From Gelidibacter gilvus (lineage in GTDB: Bacteria; Bacteroidota; Bacteroidia; Flavobacteriales; Flavobacteriaceae), in contig NZ_SDDZ01000014.1 of assembly GCF_004115975.1 (NCBI RefSeq), forward strand, positions 29,976 to 93,975: a DNA stretch of 64,000 nt. The letters are read 5' to 3'. The notes below the pieces were generated by a model that searched no databases, had not been told where the DNA came from, and saw nothing but the letters and a program-made list of their open reading frames with translations. Both the position numbers and the translations under genes were made by a program. Shown in pieces: positions 9,063-18,036 of the stretch (position 1 is the first letter of the stretch; each line of letters starts with the position of its first letter).

Positions 9063-10588
9063 TTATTGTTTACCATCATAACAATAAGGTAGCTTCCATT
9101 TTTGATCATCAACTTCAAGAGGATATTCTAGTAGAAGAAAATCATATCTTGAAAACATTGATGCATCTTGCTACTTTACATAATAATAGAATTTTGGTTT
9201 GGTGCCGATTAGATTGTAAAGAACAACTAAATCATGTAGTTATTTCGAATAGCTTTAAGATAAAAAATATCATGTTGTCTTATGGTAAAGGGTTTTATAT
9301 ACCTGAAGCTATTGGTTATGTCGAGGATTCTCCATTTATAAAGGTAAATCCCTCAGTAAAATATGGTACTTTTTTAATGTCTAGCACTGTTGGTGCTATT
9401 CACAGTGAAACCTTATTGAAATTTAGGAGATGTAATTTTCCTAATGACTTTGCGTTCGCGCTCAACTCCATAGCAAAATTGGGAATGCCACATGGGCTAT
9501 TTTGTTATTCTGAACCCAAATTGATTTTATCTACAATTGAAACTGTAGAAAAGCGTGCTGGAGTTTATACTTTATTCCGTTTTGTAAAACAGCATTACAG
9601 AGCCCGTTGGGTGTTTTTGCTCGCCTTGAATTTTTGGTGGCATGAGAGTAAAGTCACATTGTTACCGCTTTTAAATAGTCTTTTGTACAAGAGACGTTCT
9701 TTTAATACTGCTATTAACCTTGAAGCTAATGTTGAATGTGAAACTATAGAATTACCTTCCATAGATGTCATCATTCCAACTATCGGACGACCTAATTATT
9801 TAAAAAACGTTTTAAAGGATCTGACAGGGCAAACACATCTTCCCAACAAAGTGATCATTGTTGAACAAAACCCAGAAGAAGGCAGTAAGACTTCTTTAGA
9901 TTTTATTTATTCCGAATCGTGGCCTTATAAGGTTGATCACCATTTCATACACCAAACGGGAGTCTGTAATGCAAGAAATATTGCCTTACAACAAGTGGTT
10001 TCGGAATTTGTTTATTTAGCGGATGATGATAACAAATTTGATGAAGGTTTAATTGAAACTGTACTAATAAAAATGCTAAAATTTGATTTAGATGTCATTT
10101 CTATGTCTTATTTGCAGAAAAATGAAAGAGAAAAGCGGAAGTTCCCGTTACAATGGGGGACTTTTGGCGCTGGAAGTAGTGTTCTCAAATCAAAGTTTTT
10201 GGCTAATGTGTCGTTCAATGAGGTGTTAGAATTTGGATATGGCGAAGATGTTGATTTTGGCATGCAGTTGAGAAATGTTGGGGCTGATATCATTTATTTT
10301 CCAAGCATTCAAATACTGCATCTCAAAGCGCCTATTGGCGGCTTTAGAACAACTTTTAAGCAGCCATGGTTGGAAGATAAGATACAGCCAAAGCCTACGC
10401 CTACAGTGATGTTTAATAGAATGACCAATACCTCAGAAAAGCAATTATTGGGATATAAAACTATATTGTGCCTCAATTATTATTTTTCGCAAGAAATTAA
10501 GAATCCGATTAGGTATTATAAGTTTTTCATAAAGGAATGGAATCAAAGTGTATTTTGGGCCAATAAATTAAAAAATTCGAACACGTGA
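9059..10588 (+). CDS. Two-part protein with C-terminal family 2 glycosyltransferase domain
   Basis: The protein has 509 residues. The C-terminal ~270 residues are a GT2 domain: VIIPTIGRPNYL, GVCNARNIAL, the metal-binding region LADDDN, and FGYGEDVDFGMQLRNVGA as the ED-type catalytic segment. The first ~235 residues are not a second obvious GT2 domain. They contain VWCRLDCKEQL and a hydrophobic stretch WVFLLALNFWW that may be membrane-associated. The ATG overlaps the preceding stop by 4 bp, and the stop overlaps the GTG start of the next gene by 4 bp. It could be a fusion of a small accessory domain to a transferase. Confidence 0.8.
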   Translation: MIIVYHHNNKVASIFDHQLQEDILVEENHILKTLMHLATLHNNRILVWCRLDCKEQLNHVVISNSFKIKNIMLSYGKGFYIPEAIGYVEDSPFIKVNPSVKYGTFLMSSTVGAIHSETLLKFRRCNFPNDFAFALNSIAKLGMPHGLFCYSEPKLILSTIETVEKRAGVYTLFRFVKQHYRARWVFLLALNFWWHESKVTLLPLLNSLLYKRRSFNTAINLEANVECETIELPSIDVIIPTIGRPNYLKNVLKDLTGQTHLPNKVIIVEQNPEEGSKTSLDFIYSESWPYKVDHHFIHQTGVCNARNIALQQVVSEFVYLADDDNKFDEGLIETVLIKMLKFDLDVISMSYLQKNEREKRKFPLQWGTFGAGSSVLKSKFLANVSFNEVLEFGYGEDVDFGMQLRNVGADIIYFPSIQILHLKAPIGGFRTTFKQPWLEDKIQPKPTPTVMFNRMTNTSEKQLLGYKTILCLNYYFSQEIKNPIRYYKFFIKEWNQSVFWANKLKNSNT

Positions 10589-11580
10589 GATTTTCTTTGA
10601 TTATATGCACTTATATGCGTCCAAAAGCTATATTAAAATTAGCGAAGTCTGTTCAATCTCAAACACTTTATCCAAATGAAATCTTAATTATTGATGGCTC
10701 AACAGACGATGAGACCGAGCAAATTTTAAAACAACATACTTTTAATAATTTAGTCTATCATAAAGTTGATGACCAACACAGAGGTTTGACCAAACAACGC
10801 AACTTCGGCATTTCAAAAGTATCTCCAACTTCTGAAGTAGTTTGTTTTTTAGATGACGATACAATTTTGCATGCTGATTATTTTAAACAGTTGTTAAGCA
10901 CTTATGACCAATATCCAAATGCATTGGGTGTGGGTGGCTATATTAACAATGAAGTGCAATGGCAAAATACTGACGGTTCTTCAAGCTCCAAACGCTTTTA
11001 TTATGATGGCTGGATGCGCAAGGAACCTTTAAGATTCAGAGTTAGAAAATGGTTTGGATTGGCTCCAGACACACCACCTTGTTACTTGCCGAGCTTTTCG
11101 CATGGGCGTTCTGTGAGTTTTTTACCACCATCGGGAAAAGTATATCCTGTTGAGCAATTTATGGGAGGAGTGTCTTCTTATAGAACCTCAGTTTTTGACG
11201 CTCTACATTTTTCTACCTATTTTGAGGGTTATGGTTTATACGAAGACACTGATTTTTGTTTGAGATTAGCTAAAAAGGGCGAGTTGTATGTGAACACGGC
11301 TGCACGATTAGAACATCATCATGATCAGCAAGGACGTCCAAATAAATACAAATACGGAAAAATGGTTATTAGAAATGGATGGTATATTTGGAAAGTAAAA
11401 TATCCAAAGCCTAATTTAAAAGCACAGATCAAGTGGCATTTGACGGCTATTTTACTTTTAAAGCTCACTTTCTTAGGTGTGATAACCAATAAAAAGAAAT
11501 CAGAAGCATTTAATGAAGGTTTCGGACGGTTTGTGGGGTGGTTAAGTTTAATTATCGATAGACCCAAAATAGAAAGATAA
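10585..11580 (+). CDS. Glycosyltransferase family 2
   Basis: The protein has 331 residues with a GTG start that overlaps the preceding stop (GTGA). The GT-A core is MRFSLIICTYMRPKAILKL, IDGSTDDETE, GLTKQRNFGI, CFLDDDTIL (DDD metal motif) and YGLYEDTDFCLRLAKKGEL (ED catalytic region). It is of the rhamnosyl/galactosyl transferase type by general look, but the donor is unknown. The last ~60 residues contain a hydrophobic segment (HLTAILLLKLTFLGVI) that could anchor it to the inner membrane. It is one of the coupled + strand glycosyltransferases in this locus. Confidence 0.86.
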   Translation: MRFSLIICTYMRPKAILKLAKSVQSQTLYPNEILIIDGSTDDETEQILKQHTFNNLVYHKVDDQHRGLTKQRNFGISKVSPTSEVVCFLDDDTILHADYFKQLLSTYDQYPNALGVGGYINNEVQWQNTDGSSSSKRFYYDGWMRKEPLRFRVRKWFGLAPDTPPCYLPSFSHGRSVSFLPPSGKVYPVEQFMGGVSSYRTSVFDALHFSTYFEGYGLYEDTDFCLRLAKKGELYVNTAARLEHHHDQQGRPNKYKYGKMVIRNGWYIWKVKYPKPNLKAQIKWHLTAILLLKLTFLGVITNKKKSEAFNEGFGRFVGWLSLIIDRPKIER

Positions 11581-11592
11581 AATAAAACCTAA

Positions 11593-13206
11593 ATGATTAG
11601 ATCTATCAATATTGTATTAACACAAGGTCAGGAGGACATAGCTTTTCGTAGGGTACATGATTTTAAATATGAGATTGCCACTGAAACTTTATTACATGAA
11701 AGTTTTAGCTTAAAAATATGCTTTACTCAAAAAATTATAGGTTTTAGGGATCATGATTACAAATGGAAGAAGATCGACTCACGATTGATTGCCACGGAAC
11801 TTTCTCCTAAGATTATAAAGATGGAAAATGGTCAAATTATTCAAGCCAATCAAAACATTGGAATATGGGAAGTTATTCCAAAATCTCCTATGACATTGTA
11901 TTGGCATTTTAATCCAGACTTATCACAACCTATGGTCAATTATACTGGGCCTGAGAACTTGAAACAAATAGAATCAGCAATAAATAGTATGGATTTCAGC
12001 ATTCCACTTGCATTGTTGCTTTCGCCCGATACTGGATTAGAACTCAGTAGATCTGAATTCCCTTTTAAGCCCATCGTGTGTTTTACAGACCACTGTGATT
12101 TTGATACTTTAGAAAATCTCAAAATACAACGACAGTTTTTTAAAACACATCAAATAAAAATCACTAAAGGGTTTTTCATAAACCAATTTTCTACACGAAA
12201 GGATAACGCTTCTTGGGAGTTGCATTCAGAAGAATTAAAAAGATGGATAGCAGATGGTCACGAGATGGCCTACCATTCCTTATCCCAATCAATAAAATCA
12301 GATTCAGAAAGCTTAAATGATTTCTTTAATTTTAAAGCCCCCTTAAATGGCATAAGAGTTTGGATTGATCACGGCTATCAACCGTACAACTTTACACTTT
12401 ATAAGAAAAGTGGGCTAACAGAAAGTGAGTTTTCGAACCAATTATCTTCTCAAAATATTAAAACACTCTGGAATTATATTGATACAGGCACAACTGCCAA
12501 AGGAGTTATCAATCAGTTAAATTCAGATCATTTTACTTTAAAAAGCTTTTGGAAAGGTGTTAAGGGTTTAGGTTTTAAAAAAGCAATAAGCTTAATGACC
12601 AAAAATGTTCTCTTCCATTACTTCAATGACGAACAAAAGACTCAGTCCTATAAATTTTTGGCGGTTGATGTTAAGGGGTTTTTTATAAATAAAAAAGTCA
12701 GTGTTTTAGGAAGTTTATTAAGAAATACGACAGCCATTGTGCCAGCATTCATGTCTGTTTTGTTCTTTTGGAATTCGAAAAAGAAAGAACCCTATCCTTT
12801 AGCAAAATACAGTCCAGTGTTTTTTAATCATAAAATTGGAAATCAGTATTTTAACATATTTCAAACTTTGGAAATGGTTGATCTTAAAGCGTCACTGTGC
12901 AAAGAAAATATCGATTTATTATGTGAAGAAAACGGACTGTTTATAGCCCATACCTATTTTTCTGTACCATTGCTATACCATTATGGAAGGTTATTTATAG
13001 ATCAGAATAATATTAATCCAGAAGTAGAGATTAATTTTAGATACTTATCAGAGAAAATTACTGATGGTAGTATTTGGAACCCGACCTTGTCAGAATTTCA
13101 AATGTATATGGAACAATATAAGAAAGTGGAGTTTGATTGTGATGAAAAAGGGATGATATTTGTAAAGCATGAAACTAACATTTGCTCAAGAAAAGTTGTA
13201 TCATAA
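11593..13206 (+). CDS. NodB-like polysaccharide deacetylase-family protein
   Basis: The protein has 537 residues and no signal peptide. A central NodB-homology region is suggested by FTDHCDFDT (the Asp-Asp/His motif, residues ~174-182) and GHEMAYHSLS (the second His-x3-His motif, near residue 221), followed by GIRVWIDHGYQPYNF. The N-terminal ~160 residues and the C-terminal ~200 residues match nothing I recognise. Such proteins remove N- or O-acetyl groups from glycans, but cytoplasmic members also occur in nonulosonate and capsule loci with unknown substrates. Its stop overlaps the next ATG by one base (TAATG). Confidence 0.65.
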   Translation: MIRSINIVLTQGQEDIAFRRVHDFKYEIATETLLHESFSLKICFTQKIIGFRDHDYKWKKIDSRLIATELSPKIIKMENGQIIQANQNIGIWEVIPKSPMTLYWHFNPDLSQPMVNYTGPENLKQIESAINSMDFSIPLALLLSPDTGLELSRSEFPFKPIVCFTDHCDFDTLENLKIQRQFFKTHQIKITKGFFINQFSTRKDNASWELHSEELKRWIADGHEMAYHSLSQSIKSDSESLNDFFNFKAPLNGIRVWIDHGYQPYNFTLYKKSGLTESEFSNQLSSQNIKTLWNYIDTGTTAKGVINQLNSDHFTLKSFWKGVKGLGFKKAISLMTKNVLFHYFNDEQKTQSYKFLAVDVKGFFINKKVSVLGSLLRNTTAIVPAFMSVLFFWNSKKKEPYPLAKYSPVFFNHKIGNQYFNIFQTLEMVDLKASLCKENIDLLCEENGLFIAHTYFSVPLLYHYGRLFIDQNNINPEVEINFRYLSEKITDGSIWNPTLSEFQMYMEQYKKVEFDCDEKGMIFVKHETNICSRKVVS

Positions 13207-14279
13207 TGGAAGTGATCTATACAAAAGATAAGGAATGGCTTGATAAATGGGATACTTATGTGGCAGAAAAGCCTCGCGCAAGCCACTTGATGACGACAGA
13301 TTGGTTGAAGTCGTACAGTTCGTATGGGTTCGACTATGAGGTAGGTATTGTGATAGAAAATAACAAGATTATTGGAGGTTTTGGATCTGTTATACCAAAG
13401 GTACTATTTTTTAAATTTTATATTATTCCTCATGGGCCAATAGTAAATAAAGGATATGAATACTATGTAGAAGCGCTCTTAAAAGACTTGTATCTTAGAG
13501 CAAAAGAACTGCGTTGTTGTTATGCCCAAATTAGTTTACCAATTTCTAGTACTAATAAAATAAAGGATCATGTTTTTAATCCTGCTGAAGTAAAATTTAT
13601 TCGAAACAATTTTAAATCAGGGAAACTATTTAATTATGTGTATTGTTCCTACGGACTAAATTGGATGGACTTTACAGAGCATCCGAATACAGACAGCTAC
13701 TTAAAAACATTGTCTTCAAAGGTGAGACAATACGTTCGATTACCTTACAAAAAAAATACTGAAATTATAAATGTAACGAGTCAAATTGAACTGAAAAAAG
13801 GATATAATGTTTTTGAATTTAACGCAAATGAACTTGGTTATAAGATTCGTGCATTTAAGGATATTAAGGATTCTATTTTAGGATTGATTGATTCAAAACG
13901 AGGGTTTTTTCTTAATATTTATGTGGATGGGGAGGTTAAAGCATCCGGATTTTATATACTGGCTGGAGGCCATATAACCAATGTGCTGGCTGGTGTCATA
14001 AAAGAAAAACCAGATTTAAAATTGGGATATATGCTACAATGGGAGGCTGTAAAAAAGTCATTTGATTTGGGATATAAGGGGTATAATATCTCCATGGGTG
14101 GTTCTGAAGGTGTAAAGGAATTTAAAAAACGTTTTGGTGCTGATGCTATGTTTTATGAAGATCCACACTTCTATGTCATATTAAAGCCATTGATGTTCAA
14201 TGTTTATCTTAAATTTGAGAAATACATGAAACCGTATAAGTCTCAAATCTCAAGAGTATTATCTAAATTTAAAAAATGA
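13206..14279 (+). CDS. FemAB/BioF2-like GNAT acyltransferase
   Basis: The protein has 357 residues from ATG 13206. An upstream in-frame TTG at 13182 is less likely. The layout is that of FemAB-like tandem-GNAT proteins found in exopolysaccharide loci: SHLMTTDWLKSY near the N-terminus, a middle SSKVRQYVRLPYKKN, then KASGFYILAGGHITNVLAGV and a C-terminal GYNISMGGSEGVKEFKKRFG, where GVKEFK-x-RFG is the typical end of the second GNAT domain. Family members add amino-acyl or acyl groups to peptidoglycan or surface glycans. Here an amino-acid decoration of the polysaccharide is possible. It is coupled to the gene before (TAATG) and after (ATGA). Confidence 0.78.
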   Translation: MEVIYTKDKEWLDKWDTYVAEKPRASHLMTTDWLKSYSSYGFDYEVGIVIENNKIIGGFGSVIPKVLFFKFYIIPHGPIVNKGYEYYVEALLKDLYLRAKELRCCYAQISLPISSTNKIKDHVFNPAEVKFIRNNFKSGKLFNYVYCSYGLNWMDFTEHPNTDSYLKTLSSKVRQYVRLPYKKNTEIINVTSQIELKKGYNVFEFNANELGYKIRAFKDIKDSILGLIDSKRGFFLNIYVDGEVKASGFYILAGGHITNVLAGVIKEKPDLKLGYMLQWEAVKKSFDLGYKGYNISMGGSEGVKEFKKRFGADAMFYEDPHFYVILKPLMFNVYLKFEKYMKPYKSQISRVLSKFKK

Positions 14280-14746
14280 GGAAAATCTCTAAATTATTTA
14301 AATTTAAATTGATAGACGTATATGTTTATAGGATGCAGTGTCCTGAACATTTTCAATATGAAAACTTTCCTTATGTAGTCGAAAAGATAAAGGTTTCGAG
14401 AAATAAAACTAAATATTACATAGCAAATGAGAATTTAACGATACATGAAAGCTATTTATACCAACGTACTTTTTTGTTGAGGTTATTAAAAATATCAGGC
14501 CCAGTGATTGGTGATTGCTATACAAATATAAAATATAGAGGACAATCTATTTATCCATTCGTCATTAATTATATTGCCAATGACGTCATTGAAGCAACTA
14601 AAAAGGATGTTTTTATTATTGTAAATTCTAATAATTTCAGCTCGATAAAAGGTATTGAAAAGGCTGGATTTAAAAAATATGCTGAGATAAAGGCAAAAAG
14701 ATGGTTAGTTTGGTACCATAGAAAACACATAATTCTTATGAAATAA
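14276..14746 (+). CDS. Small GNAT-family N-acetyltransferase-like protein
   Basis: The protein has 156 residues. The second half shows a GNAT-like core: GPVIGDCYTNIKYRGQSIYP corresponds to the strand with the acyl-CoA-binding turn (Y-R-G-Q-S-I-Y), and NSNNFSSIKGIEKAGFKKY is the typical conserved end of GNAT domains. The ATG overlaps the preceding FemAB-like gene by 4 bp (ATGA), so the two may act together in acylating an amino sugar. No transmembrane segment is seen. The substrate is unknown. Confidence 0.72.
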   Translation: MRKISKLFKFKLIDVYVYRMQCPEHFQYENFPYVVEKIKVSRNKTKYYIANENLTIHESYLYQRTFLLRLLKISGPVIGDCYTNIKYRGQSIYPFVINYIANDVIEATKKDVFIIVNSNNFSSIKGIEKAGFKKYAEIKAKRWLVWYHRKHIILMK

Positions 14747-14753
14747 TGACTTT

Positions 14754-15896
14754 ATGAAACTCGCCATTTTTACATTAGTTCAGCACAGTTTTAAAGAGGG
14801 TCAGTATTATGGCTATGCACCTTATATCAATGAAATGAACCTATGGGGCAATTACGCTGACGAGGTAATTGTACTAGGCATTAAAAAGCCATCTAATGAG
14901 GTGGATGGCATAGAAACCGCTTATCATCATCCAAAGTTAAAATTTGTTCCAGTACCAAATTTTAATATTTTAGGGATGGCATCCGTTTTTAAAACACTAA
15001 TTAAAGTACCCTATATTTTTATAAAATGTGTGCAGGTGATGCGTCAAGCTGATCATATCCATTTAAGATGTCCTGCCAATGTAAGTTTGGTGGCTTGTTT
15101 TGCCCAAATCTTTTTCCCAAGCAAAAGGAAATCGACCAAATATGCCGGCAATTGGGATCCGAATAGCAATCAACCATGGACCTACCGTTTGCAACAGGCC
15201 ATTTTACGTAACACCTTTTTAACTCGGAATATGCAGGTATTAGTGTATGGTGAATGGCCTAACGAAACTAAGAACATTCAACCTTTTATCTCTGCTACTT
15301 ATTATGAAAGTGAAAAAATAGCGTTTCAGCCTAAAGATTATACCCAGCCTTTAAGTTTTGTTTTTGCGGGAGCCTTAGTTGTAGGCAAGCGTCCTTTATT
15401 GACCATTCAGATTATTGAAGCCTTGCATCAAAAAGGAATTCCAGTAATATTGCATATGTACGGAGATGGACCGTTAATGCCAGAACTGCAAGATTATATT
15501 ACGAGGAACAGATTGGAATCGGTAGTTTCCTTATACGGCAACCAGGACAAAAGTGTGGTCAAAGCCACATTAATGGACGCTCATTTCAATATTTTGCCAT
15601 CCAAAAGTGAGGGCTGGCCAAAAGCGGTGGCTGAAGGGATGTTTTTTGGATGCATTCCCATTGCTACCCCGGTTTCCTGTGTTGGTTGGATGCTTGGCGA
15701 AGGTACGCGAGGTATCTTAATTGAACCCGATTTGGAAACCGCAGTGTCCCAGATTGTGACTGCTTTAAAAAACGCCGATTTGGATGTCATGGCGAAGGCA
15801 GCATTGGATTGGTCGCAACAGTACACGTTTGATCGTTTGGAGGAGGATATTAAGGAGGTGTTATCCCCTAAATCCCCGAAGGGGACTTTTGGTTGA
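14754..15896 (+). CDS. Glycosyltransferase family 4, C-terminus made of repeat DNA
   Basis: The protein has 380 residues. The GT4 donor domain is visible as FVFAGALVVGKRPLLTIQII, MYGDGPLMPELQDYI, ILPSKSEGWPKAVAEGMFFG (SEGWPKAVAE is the E-x7-E region) and GWMLGEGTRGILIEPD. Residues after VL are PKSPKGTFG and the DNA coding for them (15874-15892) recurs at 16561-16578 in non-coding DNA with 18 identical bases. The natural C-terminus therefore seems to have been replaced by an invading intergenic repeat. About 1 kb of non-coding repeat DNA follows, which ends this + strand run. Confidence 0.87.
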   Translation: MKLAIFTLVQHSFKEGQYYGYAPYINEMNLWGNYADEVIVLGIKKPSNEVDGIETAYHHPKLKFVPVPNFNILGMASVFKTLIKVPYIFIKCVQVMRQADHIHLRCPANVSLVACFAQIFFPSKRKSTKYAGNWDPNSNQPWTYRLQQAILRNTFLTRNMQVLVYGEWPNETKNIQPFISATYYESEKIAFQPKDYTQPLSFVFAGALVVGKRPLLTIQIIEALHQKGIPVILHMYGDGPLMPELQDYITRNRLESVVSLYGNQDKSVVKATLMDAHFNILPSKSEGWPKAVAEGMFFGCIPIATPVSCVGWMLGEGTRGILIEPDLETAVSQIVTALKNADLDVMAKAALDWSQQYTFDRLEEDIKEVLSPKSPKGTFG

Positions 15897-16193
15897 TGAC
15901 GGATTAAGAATTAGGGAGATTGATGATTGCTGATTGACGATTGATGATTGATGATTGATGATTTTTGAAATTTAATGCTTCAATGAAATTGGTCAGACGA
16001 CAGACTATCAGATTTCATAGATTAAAATAAAAGCCATAAATAGATCAGTGAAATCCAGCTTCCCGGCTTTCAGGTCAGCAAGATCAGCGTCACCCGCCTT
16101 GAACGGACGGGCAGTTCAGCGTTCTATAATAAATCTGGCGGATGATTGATGACAACAGTCGGTAGAAAGTGGAAATAAAAAAATCATTCCTAA

Positions 16194-16558
16194 TTTTGAC
16201 AATGAATTAATTAACTAAAAACGGTCAACTCTAAACAGGGAAGTATAATTAAGCATTGAAAATTTACGATATACGATTTTAGATTTACGAGGTGTGATTG
16301 TTGATTTTTGATTGATGATTGGATGACTGTTAATTACAAAAGTTGATGACTATTTTTGACAATGAAAATTAATTAAAAACGGTCAACGCTAAACAGGGAA
16401 GTATAATTAAGCATTGAAAATATACGATATACGATTTTAGATTTACGATGTGTGATTGTTGATTTTTGATTGATGAGTGCTAATTACAAAAGTTGATGAC
16501 TGTTTTTGACAATGGAAATTAATTAAAAATGGTCAACGCTAAACAGGGAAGTATAACT
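16194..16558. repeat. Tandem repeat, unit 150-160 bp, two full copies and one partial
   Basis: Copies start at the shared TTTTGACAATG at 16194, 16354 and 16504. Each contains GGTCAAC-x-CTAAACAGGGAAGTATAA followed by a TACGATATACGATTTTAG segment and TTGATTTTTGATTGATGA. The third copy stops after the GGAAGTATAA part. The GGTCAAC...CTAA-x-CAGGGAAGT core is also present in modified form near 20635, 25413 and, inverted, near 38200. Confidence 0.85.
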
Positions 16559-16617
16559 TGCCCGAAGGGGACTTTTGGAATGTGAGTTGCTGGAGGATTC
16601 CGCATGCTGCGATTGGT

Positions 16618-16810
16618 CATTGCGAGGGTTACATGAAAGGAAGCACTGCTTTATTGAATGTACATAGCAAAGCTATCGACCGTGGCAATCTTTTGATTGT
16701 GAGTCCGAGACTTGGTTGTTGAGCGAAGTTTTGAGTAGTGTCTGATGGTCTACTTAACTTGATTCCTTGTTCGAACCTAAAGATTGCTTCGTCCTGCGTC
16801 CTCGCAATGA
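16618..16810. repeat. Inverted-repeat-bounded element (TCATTGCGAGG ends)
   Basis: Perfect 11-bp inverted ends (16618-16628 and 16800-16810) enclose ~170 bp, with GATTGCTTCGTCCTGCG just inside the right end. The end sequence resembles the short non-coding repeat known from many bacterial genomes. No open frame inside looks real. MITE-like behaviour is an inference from shape only. Confidence 0.5.
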
Positions 16811-16923
16811 CGCTATTGGGTTGGGCTCGGAATGACGCTCGGGTGGAGAGCTCGCAATGATGTCTCTTGCTTACAAGCCAATCGCCCAATAAACAATAAT
16901 AAATAACAATAAAGAAAAGGTAA

Positions 16924-17997
16924 ATGCGTGTACTGCAATTGATAGATAGTTTAGATGCGGGTGGGGCGGAGCGGATGGCGGTCAATATTGCCAACGTGCT
17001 GTCTGAATCTGTTGAACGTTCTTACCTATGTGCAACACGACGGGAAGGGTTATTGAAAGACGCAATCGCATCGAACGTTTCATATTTGTTTTTGGATAAG
17101 CAACGTAAGTTGGACTGGCCTGCTATGATCAAGTTGAGGCGGTATATTCTCAAAGAAAAAATTGACATTATCCATGCCCATTCTACCTCCTTTTTTATGG
17201 CGACGCTTATGAAGTGGCTAATTCCTGGACTAAAAATAGTTTGGCACGACCATTATGGAAACAGTAGCTATTTGGAAGAACGGAAGTATGGTGTGCTCAA
17301 ATTATGCTCAAGGTCTTTTTCACTGATTTTAAGTGTGAATAGCGTACTGGAAACTTGGGCAAAAACTAATTTGAACGGCGACGAGGTGGCTTATTTGCCT
17401 AATTTTGCCATTCAGGAAACGGTAATATCTCAAGTAACCGAATTGAAAGGTGTCGCAGGAAAACGAATCCTGTGTTTGGCAAATTTAAGAGAACAAAAGG
17501 ATCATCATAATCTTTTACAAGCTTTTAAATTGGTTGGTAATCATCACTCTGATTGGACTTTGCACTGTGTGGGTCAGGATTTTAAAGATGCCTATTCTGA
17601 GTCGGTGTATCAACTGGTAACGGAATTGGATTTAGAAGAACAGGTCTTTTTTTACGGCAGCTGTCCAGATTCAAGTGCTATTATCAAACAAGCTGATATT
17701 GGCGTTTTATCGTCTTCCTCAGAGGGCTTACCTTTAGCATTATTGGAATACGGACTGGGCCAGTTGCCTATTGTAGCTACCAATGTGGGGGATAGTACGA
17801 GTGTGTTACCTGAAGCCTGCCGTGAGTTTTTAGTAGCGCCAAACCATCCTGAACATTTGGCGGAACGAATAATGGTTTTGATTTCTGACGACTATTTGCG
17901 AGAAACAACTGGGAAGGTGATTAACCAGCATGTATTGGAGCATTTCTCGGCAATGGCGGTTAATGATAAATTGATGTCGTATTACTCCCAACTCTAA
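16924..17997 (+). CDS. Glycosyltransferase family 4
   Basis: The protein has 357 residues. It starts with the classic GT4 acceptor-side loop MRVLQLIDSLDAGGAERMAV, followed by IDIIHAHSTSFFMA, LPNFAIQE at the linker, and a donor domain with LANLREQKDHHNLLQAF, GSCPDSSAIIKQADIGVLSS and SSEGLPLALLEYGLGQLPIV (the E-x7-E region is EGLPLALLE). It restarts the + strand polysaccharide genes after the repeat spacer and is followed 39 bp later by the Wzy-like gene. It probably adds a sugar late in the repeat unit. Confidence 0.88.
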   Translation: MRVLQLIDSLDAGGAERMAVNIANVLSESVERSYLCATRREGLLKDAIASNVSYLFLDKQRKLDWPAMIKLRRYILKEKIDIIHAHSTSFFMATLMKWLIPGLKIVWHDHYGNSSYLEERKYGVLKLCSRSFSLILSVNSVLETWAKTNLNGDEVAYLPNFAIQETVISQVTELKGVAGKRILCLANLREQKDHHNLLQAFKLVGNHHSDWTLHCVGQDFKDAYSESVYQLVTELDLEEQVFFYGSCPDSSAIIKQADIGVLSSSSEGLPLALLEYGLGQLPIVATNVGDSTSVLPEACREFLVAPNHPEHLAERIMVLISDDYLRETTGKVINQHVLEHFSAMAVNDKLMSYYSQL

Positions 17998-18036
17998 AAA
18001 AAACTCTATTTTGCAAGCCCTTGACACTTTAGTCCT

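Larger units (their letters stand above)
15897..16923. repeat. Non-coding spacer with tandem and dispersed repeats
   Basis: No credible gene is seen in this kilobase. The first ~70 bp is a degenerate run of GATTGATGATT words. Bases 16194-16558 are an imperfect tandem array (listed separately). From 16560 to 16920 the sequence holds a GAAGGGGACTTTTGG word and a pair of inverted 11-mers, TCATTGCGAGG at 16618 and CCTCGCAATGA at 16800, the ends of a widely seen bacterial repeat (GATTGCTTCGTC...CTCGCAATGACG). A minus-strand reading frame of about 120 codons crosses this repeat and the start of the next gene, and is not accepted. Confidence 0.8.

Noticed and set aside
16629..16994. Minus-strand open frame of about 120 codons between two glycosyltransferase genes
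   Set aside because: It runs through repeat DNA and across the start of the well-supported gene at 16924, with no recognisable protein character.
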